Positions 7,071 through 9,485 of a stretch of DNA of 9,485 nt are shown here, piece by piece. This stretch comes from Leptofilum sp050292445 (GTDB taxonomy: Bacteria > Chloroflexota > Anaerolineae > Promineifilales > Promineifilaceae). Location of the stretch: positions 1-9,485 of the forward strand of contig JBNKLQ010000240.1 in NCBI GenBank assembly GCA_050292445.1, given 5' to 3'. The position numbers and the translations under genes are program-made. Position 1 is the stretch's first letter, and every line of letters starts with the position of its first letter. The notes below the pieces were generated by a model. That model was given only the letters and a program-made list of their open reading frames with translations, searched no databases and was not told the DNA's origin.

Positions 7071-7766
7071 TCAGGCCGCATGGAGCTGCGCCGATTTGCC
7101 TAAAATAACGTTTTCGATGTACTGCTGATAGGCTTCAATGTGCCGGCGCATCAGGTTAACAGACTCTTCAACTGCGCCGTTTTGCAGGGCAAACATTATT
7201 TGCTGATGCTCCACAATGTGTTCATATTCGACGACATTTTCTTTTTTATCGCCTAGTTTTGCCAGGGCCACGTTCCACATGCGCAGGCTAAGCGGGTAGA
7301 GGGCCATCAGGCTCTGTTCCAGGAAATGGTTGTCGGCGGCCTGGTAGATGATGCGATGGCATTGATCATCAATGGCAATGAGCTGTTCGGGAGAGATTTT
7401 GCCGGGTGCGTTTACTTGGTTAAGGACACAGGCCATTTCTTGCCAGTGAACGGCCGTTCCCCTTTTTGCTGCCAGTTCCGTAGCCAAACATTCCAGATTA
7501 AGGCGCATTTCATACAAACGTTGTAAGTCGGTTAGGTTGATGGGGGTAACAAAAATGCCGCGTCGGGGAATGATGTTGATGAGGCGTTCCAACTCTAATC
7601 GTTTAAGCGCTTCCCGGATGGGTGTGCGACCAAAACCAAGCTCTTTTTGCAGGCGCGCCTCATCGACAACGGCGCTTGGGGCCAACGCGAGGGTGACAAT
7701 CTTTTGCCTGATTTGTTCGTAGGCCTGCTCACTGAGTGAACGCTGCGACTCACCGTGTACACTCAT
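7071..7766 (-). CDS. GntR-family transcriptional regulator, FadR subfamily (FCD domain)
   Basis: A 231-residue regulator. The winged helix-turn-helix spans about residues 8-76, with LSEQAYEQIRQKI, the recognition region FGRTPIREALKRLELERLI (45-63) and the wing RRGIFVTPI. The helical FCD ligand domain follows (about 80-215). Asp133 (or Asp134), His137, His187 and His209 are placed like the metal-binding residues of FCD proteins, so a metal-dependent carboxylate ligand is plausible. A substrate such as a betaine or an N-methylated glycine would fit, though this is inference. It is the first gene after a 299-base AT-rich region and is followed 49 bases later by the methyltransferase gene. This arrangement suggests it controls its own operon. 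The ATG at 7766 has a modest AGGT (7773-7776) upstream. An ACGGCCGT site falls at 7450-7457. Confidence 0.94.
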   Translation of the reverse strand: MSVHGESQRSLSEQAYEQIRQKIVTLALAPSAVVDEARLQKELGFGRTPIREALKRLELERLINIIPRRGIFVTPINLTDLQRLYEMRLNLECLATELAAKRGTAVHWQEMACVLNQVNAPGKISPEQLIAIDDQCHRIIYQAADNHFLEQSLMALYPLSLRMWNVALAKLGDKKENVVEYEHIVEHQQIMFALQNGAVEESVNLMRRHIEAYQQYIENVILGKSAQLHAA

Positions 7767-7877
7767 CTTGTTACCTGTGTGCGAGTTGTATAATCGGCAA
7801 TTGGTTTTTTATGGAAAAAGACCGAGGCGATTTGGCCGATTAAATAATTGAAAGCGGACAGCCTTTTTGAAATTTAG

Positions 7878-7898
7878 AAAAGTGATTTTCCCACTTTT
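7878..7898. promoter_or_regulatory. Perfect 7-bp dyad, candidate operator
   Basis: AAAAGTG at 7878-7884 and CACTTTT at 7892-7898 are exact reverse complements with a 7-base spacer. The site lies downstream of the candidate promoter and upstream of the GntR gene, a place where a repressor could block transcription. Assignment to the GntR protein is inference; the arms do not obviously match known FadR-type consensus sites. Confidence 0.35.
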
Positions 7899-7932
7899 GC
7901 ATAAACCGCTAAAATATGATTGATATATCTGT

Positions 7933-7960
7933 AATATATCTTAACTTGCCGCAATGTTAA
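7933..7960 (-). promoter_or_regulatory. Candidate sigma-70-like promoter for the gntR-mttB operon
   Basis: Read on the minus strand, TTAACA (7960-7955) and TATATT (7938-7933) are separated by 16 bases. Each differs by one base from the TTGACA/TATAAT consensus. The dyad CACAC-N5-GTGTG (7961-7975) abuts the -35 element. A transcript from here would have a leader of about 160 bases before the regulator start at 7766. AT-rich DNA yields such matches by chance, so this is tentative. Confidence 0.3.
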
Positions 7961-8065
7961 CACACGTTCAGTGTGATGCAAGCGATTGGTAAATCTTTTG
8001 GCATCGGGAGCGAAATGGGAATGGTGCGTGCCGGTCTTGAATCAAGTTTCTTGTTTCACTGCACA

Positions 8066-9460
8066 TTAGCTCTGAGCACGTTTTTTGAGGAGTTGGGTAA
8101 TCGCTTTCTTGTCACCAACGATATATTTTTGCAGAAAGAGATAACAGATTAGGGAAGGAAGCACAAAGATTTGGAAGAGCGAAAGGCCAACAGCGTAATT
8201 ATCTGGTTCGGGCAAGTGCCCAGTGAGATTGGCAAAAAGCCAGCCAGCCAGCCAAACGCTAATGGCGTAGCCCACCGCGCGGAACAAGCGGCTGAGGCCG
8301 ATGACCGTGCCACGATGTTCGGGCAGGTTGACATCGGTGATCATGGCGGCCCAGTTGGGTGGATCTGCGGACTGGAAAGTTACGGCCGTAAACGCGACCA
8401 CAAAAGCCAGAATAACCCAGCCGTTACTCAAAAAAGCGAGCAGAACGGCCGTTGCCAATTCCCAGAAGCTGGCTGGTTCTGGCAGACTCAAGTTACGAAA
8501 AGGGATGAAATAAAGCCAGATGTACAGCGGGGCAGAAACCAGCAGTCCAATCATGGCTAATCGCACCCGGCCCTGGCCGTTGCGTTGCTGCCACCTGTCG
8601 CCAAGATGCCCGGAAAGAACGGCCGTAAATCCCCCCAAACTCAGCAGGGCAATAATGAGATTGCCCACAATGGTGGCCGTTTCCAGCGTGTACCCTTCTG
8701 CCTGCACACGAGCGATGGCCCAGCGGGGAATCCAGACAGTGGAGCCGTAGGCCAGGGCGAAGAAGAAACTTTGCAATAGTAGCCAGCGGTTGGACGATTG
8801 CTGCAAAATATGGGCAATATCGGTCCGGCTGATACGGAATTCATACTGTTTACCCTGGCTAAAAATGGGCTGAAGCTCTGGTTCTGCTTGTCCGCGCAGT
8901 GGCTCTTGGGTAAACAAAAAGAGAATGGCAAAAACCAGCCCGGCAGCAGCGATAATCCAGAAAGGATAGTGCCAATCGAATGCGCCCACGGTTCCGGCCA
9001 GCAGCGCCCCCAACGAAGCGCCAATCCCCTGCGAAACGCTCCACAGACTTAAAGCGAGGCCACGCTGGTGCGCTGGCACCAGATCGCTCACCACGCTAAA
9101 TCCCAACGAGCTAATCCCACCCACACCAACGGCCGTTACCATTTGAAACAGCAAAAAATGGGAGAAGGTTCGGGCAGTTGTGGTAAGCAGCATCGCCGTC
9201 ACCCAGACCAGCGTGCCCCAAAAGAGAAGCGGCTTGCGCTTTTTCTGGTCACCCCGGTAGCCCCATAACACGGCAGCAATGGCCACGATAAGGATGTAAA
9301 CGGCCGTGACTGAACCCAGGGCGGCATCACTGGCCTGCAAATCGCGGGCAATGATGGCGTAAAGCGGCGGCAGTACACCGGCAGCGGCATTATCCAGCGA
9401 CGCCAGGATGATAAAAACGGCAAAGGCAAAGAATTGGCGAGTGCGCTGCCGTCTGATCAT
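8066..9460 (-). CDS. MFS transporter, 12 membrane segments
   Basis: A 464-residue integral membrane protein of normal MFS length. Twelve hydrophobic segments are visible at about 10-33, 47-68, 78-97, 101-123, 137-158, 166-184, 228-250, 264-284, 300-320, 335-362, 385-410 and 422-446, with a charged central loop at 185-227. The loop after helix 2 has the MFS motif A form GYRGDQKKRKP (67-77). The loop after helix 4 has DLVPAHQRGLALS, echoed in the second half by DVNLPEHRGT. These resemble Spinster-like and related MFS proteins. Substrate is unknown; uptake of a methylated amine is suggested only by the neighbouring operon. The ATG at 9460 is chosen because a short basic N-terminus precedes helix 1. 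However, no ribosome binding site is visible, and the frame stays open to the window edge, so an earlier start is possible. It contains five ACGGCCGT sites. Confidence 0.9.
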   Translation of the reverse strand: MIRRQRTRQFFAFAVFIILASLDNAAAGVLPPLYAIIARDLQASDAALGSVTAVYILIVAIAAVLWGYRGDQKKRKPLLFWGTLVWVTAMLLTTTARTFSHFLLFQMVTAVGVGGISSLGFSVVSDLVPAHQRGLALSLWSVSQGIGASLGALLAGTVGAFDWHYPFWIIAAAGLVFAILFLFTQEPLRGQAEPELQPIFSQGKQYEFRISRTDIAHILQQSSNRWLLLQSFFFALAYGSTVWIPRWAIARVQAEGYTLETATIVGNLIIALLSLGGFTAVLSGHLGDRWQQRNGQGRVRLAMIGLLVSAPLYIWLYFIPFRNLSLPEPASFWELATAVLLAFLSNGWVILAFVVAFTAVTFQSADPPNWAAMITDVNLPEHRGTVIGLSRLFRAVGYAISVWLAGWLFANLTGHLPEPDNYAVGLSLFQIFVLPSLICYLFLQKYIVGDKKAITQLLKKRAQS

Positions 9461-9485
9461 GGTTTTGTTAACTGGGCTGCTTTCT

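Larger units (their letters stand above)
7767..8065 (-). promoter_or_regulatory. AT-rich gene-free region ahead of the regulator-methyltransferase operon
   Basis: No coding frame is supported here, and the base composition is clearly more AT-rich than the genes around it. It holds a candidate promoter on the minus strand (7933-7960) and three small dyads. CACAC-N5-GTGTG is at 7961-7975. AAAAGTG-N7-CACTTTT is at 7878-7898. TAATCGGC (7791-7798) is mirrored by GCCGATTA at 7835-7842. Any of these could be an operator for the GntR protein encoded next to it. No strong GC-rich terminator with a U-run is seen after the MFS gene, so readthrough from that gene cannot be excluded. I recognise no cobalamin, glycine or folate riboswitch core. 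Confidence 0.5.
620..9307. repeat. Highly iterated 8-base palindrome ACGGCCGT, 13 exact copies
   Basis: Exact copies start at 620, 1786, 2084, 2330, 3075, 4222, 5600, 7450, 8382, 8445, 8619, 9129 and 9300. Near copies with one change start at 566, 4050 and 4298. About 0.15 copies would be expected in random equal-base DNA of this length. Twelve of the 13 have A or T on the side read as 5' of the coding-strand site or its mirror, often extending to AACGGCCGTT or TACGGCCGTA. All 13 lie inside genes, none in spacers. Ten fall in the phase reading Thr-Ala-Val, two read Gly-Arg and one reads Arg-Pro, so the signal is not tied to one codon phase. Confidence 0.9.

Noticed and set aside
8030..8065. 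Terminator hairpin after the MFS gene
   Set aside because: The only symmetry, CTTGAATCAAG, has a one-base centre that cannot form a stable hairpin, and there is no U-run.

Overview
The window looks like chromosomal DNA from a free-living bacterium of moderate G+C content. All eight genes lie on the minus strand, so transcription runs from high to low coordinates. The organism cannot be named with certainty. Gene-to-gene spacers filled with long dispersed palindromes, and a very abundant intragenic 8-mer palindrome (ACGGCCGT), fit a Chloroflexota/Anaerolineae-like genome. That assignment is inference.

Layout in transcription order: (1) a 12-helix MFS transporter, 9460-8066; (2) an AT-rich, gene-free stretch, 8065-7767, with a candidate promoter and several small dyads; (3) a GntR/FadR-type (FCD) regulator, 7766-7071; (4) a non-pyrrolysine MttB-family (COG5598) methyltransferase, 7021-5489; (5) a dimethylglycine/sarcosine dehydrogenase-like flavoprotein with a C-terminal tetrahydrofolate-binding GcvT module, 5397-2884; (6) EtfB, 2796-2035; (7) EtfA, 1898-939; (8) a 97-residue protein resembling the 'virulence factor' domain family (PF13769), 843-550; (9) the first 182 codons of an ASKHA/RACo-like corrinoid-activating iron-sulfur protein, 548 to the left edge, where it runs out of the window.

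Together these genes suggest a catabolic operon for a methylated amine, with a quaternary amine such as glycine betaine as the simplest candidate. The MttB-like protein would move a methyl group from the quaternary amine to a corrinoid protein, which is not in this window. The RACo-like protein would reactivate that corrinoid after accidental oxidation. The dehydrogenase would oxidatively remove a further methyl group, capture the one-carbon unit on tetrahydrofolate, and pass electrons to the adjacent EtfAB. The GntR protein probably senses the substrate or an intermediate, and the MFS protein may import it. The combination of a corrinoid-type and an oxidative/ETF-type demethylase in one operon is the main biological point of interest.

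At the DNA level, the main point is 13 exact copies of ACGGCCGT in 9.5 kb. All are inside genes and they occupy all three reading-frame phases. In addition, three operon spacers each hold a different imperfect inverted repeat: 1911-2024, 2813-2875 and 5423-5483.
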